Below, one piece after another: positions 25,452 to 35,027 of a stretch of DNA of 64,000 nucleotides (positions are counted from its first letter, which is position 1; each line of letters starts with the position of its first letter). A model generated the notes under the pieces. That model made no database searches, was not told where the DNA came from, and saw only the letters and a program-made list of their open reading frames with translations. Origin of the DNA: Geminicoccaceae bacterium (GTDB taxonomy: Bacteria; Pseudomonadota; Alphaproteobacteria; Geminicoccales; Geminicoccaceae); NCBI GenBank assembly GCA_020638495.1, contig JACKIN010000015.1, positions 34,576-98,575 on the forward strand, in the 5' to 3' direction. The position numbers were made by a program, and so were the translations under genes.

Positions 25452-26036
25452 TCAGCGCAGCCCGTCCTGCCCCTTGATGTCCGCCGCCTCGAGGCCGCCC
25501 ATTCGGGCATGCGGCCGGCCGCCCGTGGTCATGGCGAGGCAGAAGACGATCTCGCCGGGCCGCGGCGCATCCGCAACCCGGACCTCGATGGCGCTGAAAT
25601 GGCTGCGGACATAGGCGGCGTTGATGTGATGCAGCGGCACGTCCAGGGCAGCGCCCATGCCGCCGAGCTTCGTGCTCGAGGGCACGATGGCCCGGGCGTC
25701 GCCGAGCAGCTCGCGCATGGCGTAGCCGCCCGGCACATGCCAAAGCGCACCCTGCTCGAGCTCGCCGTCTGACCCGACGATCGACCCCTTGCCGTAGCTC
25801 TCGATCCGCCTGGGATCACCGCCCAGCGCCTGGATCAGCTTCCTCGACATCTCCAGGCCGAGCGGCTTCAGGGCGTCCATCGCCTCGACGAATTCGCCAG
25901 CGTCGGCGAACCGGCCAGCGAACGGGTTCTTGAACACCGCCGCCACGGCACCGCGCAGCAAGGGCCGATCGAGGTGCGGCCCGCCGTCGTGGTGGATCTC
26001 CTCGACCGTGACCTGCGTCTTTCTCAGCTCGAACAT
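25452..26036 (-). CDS. DUF1185 'amino acid synthesis' family protein
   Basis: The product is 194 residues. It matches the DUF1185 family as I recall it: GGPHLDRPLLRGAVAAVFKNPFAG near the start, then GKGSIVGSDGELEQGAL and HINAAYVRSHFSAIEVRV. The family has no proven activity and often sits in catabolic clusters for N-heterocycles or amides. The start overlaps the UPF0280 stop by 13 bases. It may be a hydrolase or isomerase of a pathway intermediate, but this is speculative. Confidence 0.8.
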   Translation of the reverse strand: MFELRKTQVTVEEIHHDGGPHLDRPLLRGAVAAVFKNPFAGRFADAGEFVEAMDALKPLGLEMSRKLIQALGGDPRRIESYGKGSIVGSDGELEQGALWHVPGGYAMRELLGDARAIVPSSTKLGGMGAALDVPLHHINAAYVRSHFSAIEVRVADAPRPGEIVFCLAMTTGGRPHARMGGLEAADIKGQDGLR

Positions 26037-26899
26037 GCGATCTCCCCCCGGATCCTGCCGACGATGCGGGCGCGTCCCTCGAGGACCAGCATGGCCGCAG
26101 AGATGAGCCGGCGCTCCAGCAGCGTTTGCGCGTAGCGTGCCCCGTTGTCGAGGGCCGCGGCGATCGCGGCGTCGTCCAGGACTCCGACGCCCGTGGTCAC
26201 GAGCAGCCGGCCCAGATCGCTGTCCGGGTCCAGCTCGGTGGCCGGCGTGCGGGTGATCGTTAAATCGTCCACATCGACCGCGTTGGCGATGAGGGTCGCG
26301 GCCGCGTCCGCCTGGGCCGCACTCGCCGCCAGCACCGTCACCGCATCGGCGATGCCGAGCGAGAAGCTCCGCCCGTCCCAGCCGCTCGTCGCCACGCCGC
26401 CGATGCCGTCGTCGTGGCGAAGGCGCAGGCTCGCCGCCATGAGCGGCCGCCGCAGCTCCGGCACCACGCCGATCTCGATACTGGCGCTGGGGGTCAGATG
26501 GACCGCGATGTCGCCCCGGTTGTTCACATAGGCGCGCTCGATCCCGGGCACGGCACGGATCGCCGCCATCACCGTGTCGGCCACCGCCCCCGCGACCGCC
26601 GCCATCGGCGTGACGAAGCGGTCGACGGCGAGCGGTGCTGTCGCCGCCTGCATCAGGCGTGCCGCAGGCGGCAGGCCGTCGGCGGAGCCCACGGGGGAGC
26701 GGAGCCGTGGCAGGACGGCAACCAGGCTCTCGAGCAGCCCGTCGAACGCGGCGCTGGCCGCCCGATAGGCGCGCTCGACCGAGGCCGACGGCCCATCCGC
26801 CCGGATGACCAGATCGATCGGCCCGTGCGCCAGATGCAGGCGGTTGCCGGCGAGCCGCGCCGCGAGCGGACCCCCCCACGCCGTGGCCCGGGCCGTCAT
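26024..26899 (-). CDS. UPF0280 (ApbE-like) family protein
   Basis: The product is 291 residues. The C-terminal half carries ANAVDVDDLTITRTPATELDPDSDLG, the UPF0280 hallmark. The family is distantly related to the flavin transferase ApbE. The ATG overlaps the stop of the reductase-like gene (ATGA, 26896-26899). It might help assemble a flavin on the neighbouring iron-sulfur protein, an inference from the fold and position only. Confidence 0.82.
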   Translation of the reverse strand: MTARATAWGGPLAARLAGNRLHLAHGPIDLVIRADGPSASVERAYRAASAAFDGLLESLVAVLPRLRSPVGSADGLPPAARLMQAATAPLAVDRFVTPMAAVAGAVADTVMAAIRAVPGIERAYVNNRGDIAVHLTPSASIEIGVVPELRRPLMAASLRLRHDDGIGGVATSGWDGRSFSLGIADAVTVLAASAAQADAAATLIANAVDVDDLTITRTPATELDPDSDLGRLLVTTGVGVLDDAAIAAALDNGARYAQTLLERRLISAAMLVLEGRARIVGRIRGEIACSS

Positions 26900-28380
26900 G
26901 ACGTCGCCCTGCCGAGCGGCCAGGGATTGCCCGGGGGCCAGGCCTCCCGTCTCGCGGACTGGCCATGCGCTCGGAGCACCTCGTCCAGCGACTGCACATG
27001 GTCGGCGTGCCCGCCGAGCGCCGTGTAGAGCTCGAGCGGCAGGGTGAACTCGATGGGTGCGACCAGGGCCGGTGTCGGCACGTAGCCGAAGGCGCGCTTC
27101 GGCAACCGCTCGACATCGACCATGACGGTGATGCCGCCACCCGGCCAGACATAGACGGGTGCCCCGCCCATCGTGACCCGGGTCTCGCCGGCCTTGACCG
27201 AGCGGGTGATCAGCACCGGATTCTCCGAGACCCCGGCGCGCAGCGAGCCGCCGGCGCCGGCCATGAAGAGGACGGAGCAGAGGGAAGGCTCGCAGTTCTC
27301 GCCGATCCGCTCGACCGTCCGGCGCACCGCCGCCGGCATCTCCGCCTCCCGCAGCCGGAAATCCTCGTCGAGCACGCACCAGACCGCATCCTCGCCCGTG
27401 GTCGAGGTGATCAGCAGGCGCATGCCGGGCCAGGCGAGCTTGCGGTCGATGTCGCGGATCACGCTGAACGGGTCGGTGATGTCCGTCCCACCCCAGCCCA
27501 GGCCCGGATTGGCCACCTGGAAATAGCGCCCCGGCGTGGATTTGCGGCCCTCGATCCGCACGCCCGAAGGCGGCATGTCGAGACAGCGGCCGGCCTGGTG
27601 CTCGGTGAGCACGCCGGTGATGTGATCGTCGAGGACGATCACCTCGTCGACATGGCCATACCACTGCTTGGCGAAGATGCCGACGGTTGCGGAGCCGCAG
27701 CCGACCCGCATCCGCGCCTCCGGCTTGCCGTTGACGATCGGTGCCGCGCCGGCCTGGACGACGACGCTGCTGCCCGCCTCGATCTCGAGCTCGACCGGCT
27801 CGCCGCCGCAGAGCCTGACCAGCGTGTCGCAGGTCACGTTGCCGGCCTTCTTGGTCGTGCCGGTCAGGTGATGCACGCCGCCGATCGAAAGCATCTGCGA
27901 GCCGTACTCGGCGGTCGTCACGTGGCCGACGGGCTCGCCCTTGACGGTGATGGCACTCCGCTCCGCCCCGAGATGCCGGTCGGTGTCGATCTTCACCTTG
28001 CAGCCGCAATAGGAGAAGATCCCCTCGGACACCACCGTGACCGTGTCGACACCCCGATAGGTCGAGCTGACGATGAAGGGTGCGGGCTTGTAGTCGGGAT
28101 AGGTCGTGCCCGAGCCGATGCCGGTGACGAAGGTCTCGACGCTCGGGCCGACGGCACCGTCCCGGTCGCCCTCGGCGAACGGGACCAGCGCACCGCCCTC
28201 GTCGACATGGCGCTCGGCGAAGAGCACGGGATCGGTGCGGACGAGCGAGCCGTCCTCGTTGGCGTAGCGGCCGCAGGCGCCTGACCGCCCGGGCCTGATG
28301 CGGCAGAGCACCGGGCAGGCGTCGCAGCGCACGATGCCATCGGCCTCGCGCGCGCCGAACCGCTCGGTCATGTCGGTCAC
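26896..28380 (-). CDS. 6-hydroxynicotinate reductase-like iron-sulfur protein
   Basis: The product is 494 residues. A cysteine cluster at C19, C22, C26 and C36 (CDACPVLC ... GACGRY) suits an iron-sulfur centre, and IFSYCGCKVKID adds two more Cys. The overall pattern matches proteins annotated as 6-hydroxynicotinate reductase, which in Eubacterium barkeri uses reduced ferredoxin to give 1,4,5,6-tetrahydro-6-oxonicotinate. The GTG start at 28380 overlaps the stop of the Mo-hydroxylase gene (GTGA); an ATG at 28371 is possible. The substrate here is unproven. Confidence 0.72.
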   Translation of the reverse strand: MTDMTERFGAREADGIVRCDACPVLCRIRPGRSGACGRYANEDGSLVRTDPVLFAERHVDEGGALVPFAEGDRDGAVGPSVETFVTGIGSGTTYPDYKPAPFIVSSTYRGVDTVTVVSEGIFSYCGCKVKIDTDRHLGAERSAITVKGEPVGHVTTAEYGSQMLSIGGVHHLTGTTKKAGNVTCDTLVRLCGGEPVELEIEAGSSVVVQAGAAPIVNGKPEARMRVGCGSATVGIFAKQWYGHVDEVIVLDDHITGVLTEHQAGRCLDMPPSGVRIEGRKSTPGRYFQVANPGLGWGGTDITDPFSVIRDIDRKLAWPGMRLLITSTTGEDAVWCVLDEDFRLREAEMPAAVRRTVERIGENCEPSLCSVLFMAGAGGSLRAGVSENPVLITRSVKAGETRVTMGGAPVYVWPGGGITVMVDVERLPKRAFGYVPTPALVAPIEFTLPLELYTALGGHADHVQSLDEVLRAHGQSARREAWPPGNPWPLGRATS

Positions 28381-31115
28381 GGGCTCACTCCCGCGGCCAC
28401 CAGCGCCGCATGCACGCGATGCGGAATGGCCGGAATCTTCGTGATCCGCACGCCCGTGGCGTGGTGGATGGCGTTCATGATGGCCGGTGCTGTCGGAATC
28501 AGCGCGTGCTCGCCGACACCCTTGGCACCGAATGGGCCAAGCGGCTCCGCTTTCTCCACCAGATGCACCTCCACCTCGGGCATGTCGCCGACCGTAGCGA
28601 TCAGGTAGTCGTGCAGATTCTCGGTCCGCCCGGGGATGAACTCCTCCATGAGCGCCAGGCCCAGACCCTGCGCCACGCCGCCGATGATCTGCCCCTCGAC
28701 CAGCTCCGGGTTGATGGCGCGGCCGACATCATAGGCGGCGACAATCCGCTCGACCTTGACCGTGCCGAGCTCGATGTCGACCGCGACCTGCGCGATCTGC
28801 GCGCCAAAGCCATAGGAGGCATAGGGCGAGCCCCGATTGTCCAGGACCGGCGTCGCCGGGGGATCGAAGCTGGCGCGCGCGTCGAGCGCAACCTCCGGGC
28901 CGCAGCCCTCGACGTACGGCAGCAGCGCCAGGTCGATGCGGCGCTCGTGGCCGCCCTCGACCACCCGCACCGATCCGGCGCCGGGCTCGATCCGCGCGTC
29001 GCCGCCGGCATTGGCCAGCCTGAGCAGTTGCGCGCGCAACGCCTCGCCAGCGAGCTGCGTCGCCCGTCCGGAGACGAAAGTCTGGCGCGAGGCGGACGTC
29101 TTGCCGCAATCGAGCGTGAGGTCGGTGTCGGCCGAGGAGCTGTCGATGGCGTCGAGCGGCACACCGACTGCGTCCGCCAGGATCTGCGCCATGATGGTGC
29201 TCGAGCCCTGGCCGATATCCTGCACGCCGTTCCAGAACATGATCCGGCCGTCGCGCAGCAGGCTGACCCGCTGGCTCGACGGATTGCTCATCCCGGTATT
29301 GCCGCAGCCGTACCAGACGCTGGCGATGCCGACCCCGCGCCGCACGGGCCCACTGCCTTTTGCCGCTGCTCGCAGCTCCCGCCAGCGTGGCCGCAGGGCC
29401 TCCAGGCACTCGACCATGCCGACGCTTTCCAGCATCTGCCCGGTGGCGGTGGCATCGCCCGGCCGAAGCGCGTTTCGGAGCCGGAACTCGAGCGGGTCGA
29501 TTTGGAGCTTCAGCGCCAGCTCGTCATAGGCCTGCTCGACCGCGAGCAGCGTCTGCGGCACGCCGAAGCCACGAAACGCCCCGCTCGGCGGCGCGTTCGT
29601 CAGGATCGCCCGCGATCGCGCCCGAAGGTTGGCGACGCGGTAGGGCCCGGGGCTGTGGATCGGCACCCGGCCCGCCACCGTCGGCCCCCATGAGGCATAG
29701 GCGCCGGTGTCGAAATCGCCCGCGAAGTCGAGCGCCGTGATCCGCCCCGAGGCATCGGCGCCGGCGCGCGCGACGATCGCCGCCGGATGACGCTTGGTGG
29801 TCGAGGCCATGCTCTCGGCGCGGCTGTAGGTGCAGGCCACCGGCCGGTCGAGCCGCCAGGCGGCGACCGCCAAGAGCGGCTGCACCGCCACGTCCAGCTT
29901 GCCGCCGAAGCCGCCGCCACAGGCCGTGGGTCGGATCCTGACCTGCTCCGGCGCCACGCCGAGGACGTTCGCCACCTCGTCCCGGTCCATGTACGGGCTC
30001 TGGGTCGAGACGGTGAGCTCCAGACGATCACCCCGGCGGACGGCCCAGCCGGCCTCGGGCTCGATATAGGCGTGCTCGACGAAACTCGTCTCGATGGCGA
30101 TCTCGGCCGTGACCGCAGCCGCCGCCAGCGCCGCCGCGGCATCGCCCGGCTCGAGCCGCCCCTCGGTCAGCACGTTGTCCGGCCGGTCCCCGTGCAGGGC
30201 CGGCGCCTCCCCCGTCCGGGCGGCGGCGAAGCTCACGGGCTCGAGCGGCTCCCAGGTGATCGGCAGCCCGGCGTCCCTGATCCCGGCCAGCGCCGCGGCC
30301 GGACCGACCAAAGCAAGCACCGCCTCGCCGCGAAACCGCACATGATCGACGGCGAAGACCGGCTGGTCCTTGCGGTCGGGAAAGATGGCGAAGCCGTTGA
30401 CGCCCGGCACATCGGCCGCTGTCAGCACCCGCACGCCATGCTGCCGCTCGACCGCGGCGAGATCGCCGAGGCTGAAGCGCGCCCGCATGTGCGGCGATCG
30501 CACCACGCGCAGCCGCCAGGTGTCGGCGGGGACGCCGTCCGCACCGAAGCGCTCTGTGCCCGCGGCCCTGTCCCGGCCGTCGAGCCGGGCGATCCGCGCC
30601 CCCACGACGGGGCCGGCGGGCCGCGGGGCGGGCGCTCGCGGCGCAATCGCCTCGGCGACAGCCGCCACGATCTGTCGGTAGCCGGTGCAGCGGCAGAGCA
30701 CGCCACCCAGCGCGTCCTCGATCTCGCCCCGGCCTGGCCGCTCGCACCGGTTGAGCAGATCCGCCGCGGCCATCAGCATGCCGGGGGTGCAGATGCCACA
30801 CTGCACGGCCCCGCCCTCGACGAACGCCTGCTGCAGCCGGCTGAAGCGGGGCTCGGCCGCGAGCCCCTCGATGCTGGTCACCGAGCGCCCCCCGACCTGA
30901 CCGAGCGGCAGGAGGCAGGCGCAGGCCTGCCGACCGTCGATCAGCACCGTGCAGGCACCACAATCGCCGGCATCGCAGCCGACCTTGGTGCCGGTCAGCC
31001 CGAGGTTTTCGCGGAGGACGCGGCTCAACCGGGTCGCCGGCGGCGCATCGATCACCACCGGCCGACCATTCAGCCGAAAGCCGATGCCCACCTCGACCGG
31101 TGAGAGGGCGTTCAT
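28377..31115 (-). CDS. Molybdenum hydroxylase: fused [2Fe-2S] and molybdopterin subunits
   Basis: The product is 912 residues. The N-terminal [2Fe-2S] domain has GCDAGDCGACTVLIDG; a second cluster domain has QCGICTPGML and LCRCTGYRQI. From about residue 190 the Mo-cofactor subunit follows directly, ending with GAKGVGE, whose Glu is the catalytic base in the xanthine oxidase family. The FAD domain is absent from this chain and is supplied by the gene at 31112-31987. It would hydroxylate an N-heterocycle or aldehyde next to nitrogen. The ATG overlaps the FAD gene stop. Confidence 0.9.
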   Translation of the reverse strand: MNALSPVEVGIGFRLNGRPVVIDAPPATRLSRVLRENLGLTGTKVGCDAGDCGACTVLIDGRQACACLLPLGQVGGRSVTSIEGLAAEPRFSRLQQAFVEGGAVQCGICTPGMLMAAADLLNRCERPGRGEIEDALGGVLCRCTGYRQIVAAVAEAIAPRAPAPRPAGPVVGARIARLDGRDRAAGTERFGADGVPADTWRLRVVRSPHMRARFSLGDLAAVERQHGVRVLTAADVPGVNGFAIFPDRKDQPVFAVDHVRFRGEAVLALVGPAAALAGIRDAGLPITWEPLEPVSFAAARTGEAPALHGDRPDNVLTEGRLEPGDAAAALAAAAVTAEIAIETSFVEHAYIEPEAGWAVRRGDRLELTVSTQSPYMDRDEVANVLGVAPEQVRIRPTACGGGFGGKLDVAVQPLLAVAAWRLDRPVACTYSRAESMASTTKRHPAAIVARAGADASGRITALDFAGDFDTGAYASWGPTVAGRVPIHSPGPYRVANLRARSRAILTNAPPSGAFRGFGVPQTLLAVEQAYDELALKLQIDPLEFRLRNALRPGDATATGQMLESVGMVECLEALRPRWRELRAAAKGSGPVRRGVGIASVWYGCGNTGMSNPSSQRVSLLRDGRIMFWNGVQDIGQGSSTIMAQILADAVGVPLDAIDSSSADTDLTLDCGKTSASRQTFVSGRATQLAGEALRAQLLRLANAGGDARIEPGAGSVRVVEGGHERRIDLALLPYVEGCGPEVALDARASFDPPATPVLDNRGSPYASYGFGAQIAQVAVDIELGTVKVERIVAAYDVGRAINPELVEGQIIGGVAQGLGLALMEEFIPGRTENLHDYLIATVGDMPEVEVHLVEKAEPLGPFGAKGVGEHALIPTAPAIMNAIHHATGVRITKIPAIPHRVHAALVAAGVSP

Positions 31116-31987
31116 GCCGCCACCTGCAGGCGCTCGCCGCCGAGCGCTCGGCGCAGCAGCACGAGCGCGGCATGGCGGCGGTAGGCGCCACTCGCGCGGA
31201 TATCGTCGATGGGCGTCAGCATGGCCAGATCCGCAGGCCCGACCGCAGCCGCCGCGGCCTCGGGCGTCAGGCCCAGGAGCCGCTCCTCCAGCTCGCAGAG
31301 GCGCACCGCCGCCGGCGAGCAGGCCCCGACCGCGAGCCGGAGCAGGGCGATCCGCCCTTCATCATCGAGAACGAACGTCACCGCCACCATGGCGATCGAG
31401 ATGACGAGATAGCGCCTGGCGCCGAGCTTCAGGAAGACCGACCGCGCCGCCGCCGGCGGCTTCGGCAGCACGATGTGGGTGACGAGCTCGTCCGGGGCTC
31501 TTGCCGTGCGCCGGTTGCCGAGGATGAACCTGTCGAGCGGCAGCTCGCGGCCGCCCCGCACGCTCGCCAAGCGGACGCGGGCATCGAGCGCCAGAAGCGG
31601 CGGCACGCCGTCGGCCGCGGGCGAGGCATTGCAGAGATTGCCGGCGAGCGTGCCGCGATTCTGGATCTGCATGCCGCCCACCTCGCGTGCTGCCTGGCGG
31701 ACGGCATCGAACCAGGGCGGCAACGGCGCGTCCAGGGCATCGGTCCAGGTGACGAGGGCGCCGATCTCGACCCTGTCGCCAGTGTCCTCGATGCGGCGCA
31801 GCACACTCAGGCCGGACAGATCGAGCAGGTCCGCACCTTCGGGTGTGTCGAGCGCCGGCTCGCCCCAGGCGTTGCGCGCCGCGTCGGCGGGGAACAGATC
31901 GGTGCCGCCGGCGAGCGGCGCGACCGCCCTCGCCGCCAAGAGGCGAAGCACCCTGTCGAGATCCTCGGGGCGGTGATAGGCTCCCAT
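31112..31987 (-). CDS. FAD-binding subunit of molybdenum hydroxylase (CoxM-like)
   Basis: The product is 291 residues. The N-terminal YHRPEDLDRVLRLLA is followed by the FAD loop LAGGTDLFP, and later by GGMQIQNRGTLAGNLCNASPAAD, the second FAD motif. It passes electrons from the Fe-S centres of the adjacent Mo subunit to an acceptor. The 4-base overlap with that gene supports one complex. Confidence 0.92.
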   Translation of the reverse strand: MGAYHRPEDLDRVLRLLAARAVAPLAGGTDLFPADAARNAWGEPALDTPEGADLLDLSGLSVLRRIEDTGDRVEIGALVTWTDALDAPLPPWFDAVRQAAREVGGMQIQNRGTLAGNLCNASPAADGVPPLLALDARVRLASVRGGRELPLDRFILGNRRTARAPDELVTHIVLPKPPAAARSVFLKLGARRYLVISIAMVAVTFVLDDEGRIALLRLAVGACSPAAVRLCELEERLLGLTPEAAAAAVGPADLAMLTPIDDIRASGAYRRHAALVLLRRALGGERLQVAA

Positions 31988-32103
31988 ACGCGCTGGCTCG
32001 GCTACCCTCTCCCACGGCTCGGGTCAGCGCCCGAATTCATGTGTGATGGAACAAACTCGGACCGCACGGCCGCCCTGTCAAGCGCGCTTGCGGCCCGGCC
32101 CGC

Positions 32104-33117
32104 CTAACCGATCTTCCAGGTCGTCCGGCCGCCCACCTGGCGCTGCAGATCCGCGAGCCCCGGCTTGCGCGTCGGGGCCGCGGCGCTGAAGGCCGCATCG
32201 TAGCTCGGCGCCTCGACGGCGAAGATGACGCCGAGTGCGGTCGGCACATCGAGCCGCACCAGCATCTGCGCCAGCATCGGGTTGGTCTCGTCGTGGACGA
32301 GGGCCGCCTCGGCACCGAGCCCGTCCGCGCCGACATCGAAGATCTCGAGCGCGAAGCGCTCGGGCACCAGGCGCACGCCCTTGGTGCCGCCCGCGAAGAG
32401 GAGCGGCTCGCCGTGCCGGCACCAGAGCTGGTGCTCGGCCGCGGTCGCCTTGTCGGTCACTGCGTCGAAGGCGCCGTCGTTGTAGACGATGCAGTTCTGC
32501 AGGATCTCGACGAAGCTCGTCCCGCGATGGCCGTGCGCCCGGGTCAGCACCTCGACCATCGGCCCCTGCACCACGTCGGCGACCCGCGCCACGAAGCGCG
32601 CCCCGGCGCCGAGCGCGAAGGCCCCGGCATTGACCGGCGCGTCGAGCGTGCCGCCGGGCGAGGACGGGCTCACCGTGCCGCGCGGGCTGGTCGGCGAGGC
32701 CTGCCCCTTGGTCAGGCCGTAGACCTCGTTGTTGAACAGCAGATAGACGAGATCGACATTGCGGCGCAGCAGATGGAGGAGGTGGTTGCCACCGATCGAC
32801 AGGCTGTCGCCGTCGCCCGAGACGACCCAGATGTCGAGCTCCGGGTTGGCCAGCTTGACGCCCGTGGCGATCGCCGCCGCCCGGCCATGGATCGTGTGGA
32901 AACCGTAGGACTCGACATAATAGGGAAAACGGGCGGCGCAGCCGATGCCCGAGATGAACACGGTGCGATCCGGGTCGGCCTGCAGGTCGGCCAGGGTCTT
33001 CTGCACCGCCTTGAGAATGGCGTAATCGCCGCAGCCGGGGCACCAGCGGACCTCCTGGTCGCTGGCCCAGTCCTTGGGCGTGAGTCCCTTGGGCTCACGT
33101 TCGAGCACGGTCGCCAT
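32104..33117 (-). CDS. korB: 2-oxoacid:ferredoxin oxidoreductase beta subunit
   Basis: The product is 337 residues. WCPGCGDYAIL near the N-terminus is the typical Cys motif, and GDGDSLSIGGNHLLHLLRRN then FNNEVYGLTKGQ form the thiamine-diphosphate site. With KorA it oxidatively decarboxylates 2-oxoglutarate (or a similar 2-oxoacid) and reduces ferredoxin. It lies 4 bp after korA and 116 bp before the Mo-hydroxylase FAD gene. It may be housekeeping or may feed reduced ferredoxin to the reductase-like protein downstream. Confidence 0.92.
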   Translation of the reverse strand: MATVLEREPKGLTPKDWASDQEVRWCPGCGDYAILKAVQKTLADLQADPDRTVFISGIGCAARFPYYVESYGFHTIHGRAAAIATGVKLANPELDIWVVSGDGDSLSIGGNHLLHLLRRNVDLVYLLFNNEVYGLTKGQASPTSPRGTVSPSSPGGTLDAPVNAGAFALGAGARFVARVADVVQGPMVEVLTRAHGHRGTSFVEILQNCIVYNDGAFDAVTDKATAAEHQLWCRHGEPLLFAGGTKGVRLVPERFALEIFDVGADGLGAEAALVHDETNPMLAQMLVRLDVPTALGVIFAVEAPSYDAAFSAAAPTRKPGLADLQRQVGGRTTWKIG

Positions 33118-33121
33118 CGTA

Positions 33122-34975
33122 TCACGCCTCCAGCAGCGTCTTGACCCGGGTTTCGATCTCGGCGGCGGTGAACGGCTTGCCGGAGACCTTGGTCAGGCTC
33201 TCCAGCCGGCAGCCATAGACCCCCTGCAGGAGGAGGTGGAGCTGTCCGGTGTTCAGCTCCGGCACCAGCACCCGCTCGAAGCTCGCGAGGATGTCGCCGA
33301 GATTGGCCGGCAGCGGCCAGATATGGCGGAGATGGGCGTGCGCCACGCTGACCCCGTCGGCCCGCAGCCGATCCACGGCGCTTTCGATGGCGCCGAAGGT
33401 CGACCCCCAGCCCAGAATCAGAATCCGGTCGTCCATGCCGCCGGCGACAAAGCCCTGCGCCGGCAGATCCCGGGCGATGCCCAGGATCTTGGCCCGACGG
33501 AAATCCGTCATCATCTGGTGGTTGGCCGGATCGTAGGAAATGGCACCCGTCCTGTGCGACCGCTCGATGCCGCCGATCCGATGGCGCAGGCCCGGCGTCC
33601 CGGGCGGCACCCAGGCCCGCGCCAGCGTCGCCGGATCGCGGGCGTAGGGCTGGAATCCGTCCACCGCAGCACCCTGCCGCACCGGAAAGGGCTCGAGCGC
33701 CGCCAGATCCGGGATCAGCCAGGGCTCGCTGGCATTGGCGAGGAAGCCGTCGGTCAGCAGCATGACCGGTGTCATGTATCGCGTGGCGAGCCGCACCGCC
33801 TCGATCGCCACCGGAAAGCAGTCGCCCGGCGTCGAAGCCGCCAGGACGACGAGCGGGGCGTCGGCATTGCGGCCGAGCACGGCCTGGAAGAGGTCCGACT
33901 GCTCGGTCTTGGTCGGCAGACCGGTCGAGGGTCCGCCGCGCTGCGCGTCGATCACGACGAGCGGCAGCTCGGTGGCGATGGCGAGGCCCAACGCCTCCAT
34001 CTTGAGCGCAATGCCAGGCCCGGAGCTGCCGGTGACGCCGAGCTGGCCGGCATAGGAAGCACCGATGGCGACGCAGATGGCGGCGATCTCGTCCTCGGCC
34101 TGGAAGGTGCGCACACCGAAGGCGCCGAGCCGTGCCAACATGTGCAGCATGCTCGAGGCCGGGGTGATCGGATAGGAGCCGTAGAAGAGGTCGATGCCGG
34201 AGAGGCGTGCCGCCGTGACCAGCCCGTAGCAGAGGGCGTCGACTCCGGTCACCGTCCGGTAGCGGCCGGGCGGCAGTGGTGCCGTCTGTCCGGGTGCCAG
34301 CACTTCCGGCAGGCGCGGCAGCTCCGCCGTCTCGCCATAGGCGTGGCCCGCATCGAGCGCCGCCAGATTCGCGTCGCGGACGAGGGGCTCGGCGGCGAAG
34401 CGCTCGCGAATCCAGTCCTGCGTGGCGCCTCGCGAGCGGCCGGTGAGCCAGAGGACGAGGCCGAGGGTCCAAAGGTTGCGCGCCCGGTTGGCATCGCGAT
34501 TGCCGACGCCCAAGGGCTTGACGGCGGCCTGGGTCAGCTTGGTGATGTCGATGTCGAGGCGGCGATAGCCGTCGAGGTCGTCGCGCGGGTCGTGGTCGTA
34601 GCCGGCCTTCTTGAAGTTGCGATCGACGAAAGCCGCCGTGTCGATGATCAGCGTGCCGCCCGGCCGCAGATCCTCGAGATTGACCTTCAGGGCCGCGGGA
34701 TTGAGAGCGACGAGCACATCGAGCCGGTCGCCGGGCGTGCGCACCCGCCGGCCGCCGAACTGGATCTGGAAGGCGGAGACCCCGAAGGTCGTGCCGACCG
34801 GGGCACGGATCTCCGCCGGAAAATCCGGAAACGTGGCGAGATCGGCACCGTCGAGCGCCGCTTCCTGGGTGAACCGGCTGCCGGTGAGCTGCATGCCGTC
34901 GCCACTGTCGCCGGCGAAGCGGACGACCAGGGAATCCGGCCCCGCGGCTCCGACGAGATGGCTGATCTCGTTCAT
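33122..34975 (-). CDS. korA: 2-oxoacid:acceptor oxidoreductase alpha subunit (gamma-alpha fusion)
   Basis: The product is 617 residues, starting at the ATG at 34975 (MNEISHLVGA). The N-terminal third is the gamma domain (VVRFAGDSGDGMQLTG). From about residue 220 the alpha domain follows, with YGSYPITPASSMLHMLAR and FQAEDEIAAICVAIGASYAG. The fused gamma-alpha form is usual in aerobic alphaproteobacterial enzymes. It is paired with KorB. Confidence 0.92.
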   Translation of the reverse strand: MNEISHLVGAAGPDSLVVRFAGDSGDGMQLTGSRFTQEAALDGADLATFPDFPAEIRAPVGTTFGVSAFQIQFGGRRVRTPGDRLDVLVALNPAALKVNLEDLRPGGTLIIDTAAFVDRNFKKAGYDHDPRDDLDGYRRLDIDITKLTQAAVKPLGVGNRDANRARNLWTLGLVLWLTGRSRGATQDWIRERFAAEPLVRDANLAALDAGHAYGETAELPRLPEVLAPGQTAPLPPGRYRTVTGVDALCYGLVTAARLSGIDLFYGSYPITPASSMLHMLARLGAFGVRTFQAEDEIAAICVAIGASYAGQLGVTGSSGPGIALKMEALGLAIATELPLVVIDAQRGGPSTGLPTKTEQSDLFQAVLGRNADAPLVVLAASTPGDCFPVAIEAVRLATRYMTPVMLLTDGFLANASEPWLIPDLAALEPFPVRQGAAVDGFQPYARDPATLARAWVPPGTPGLRHRIGGIERSHRTGAISYDPANHQMMTDFRRAKILGIARDLPAQGFVAGGMDDRILILGWGSTFGAIESAVDRLRADGVSVAHAHLRHIWPLPANLGDILASFERVLVPELNTGQLHLLLQGVYGCRLESLTKVSGKPFTAAEIETRVKTLLEA

Positions 34976-35027
34976 CGCAAGCCCCCTAGCGAGCGGTCCC
35001 ACCGCCCGGCAATTCGTAAGAACACCT

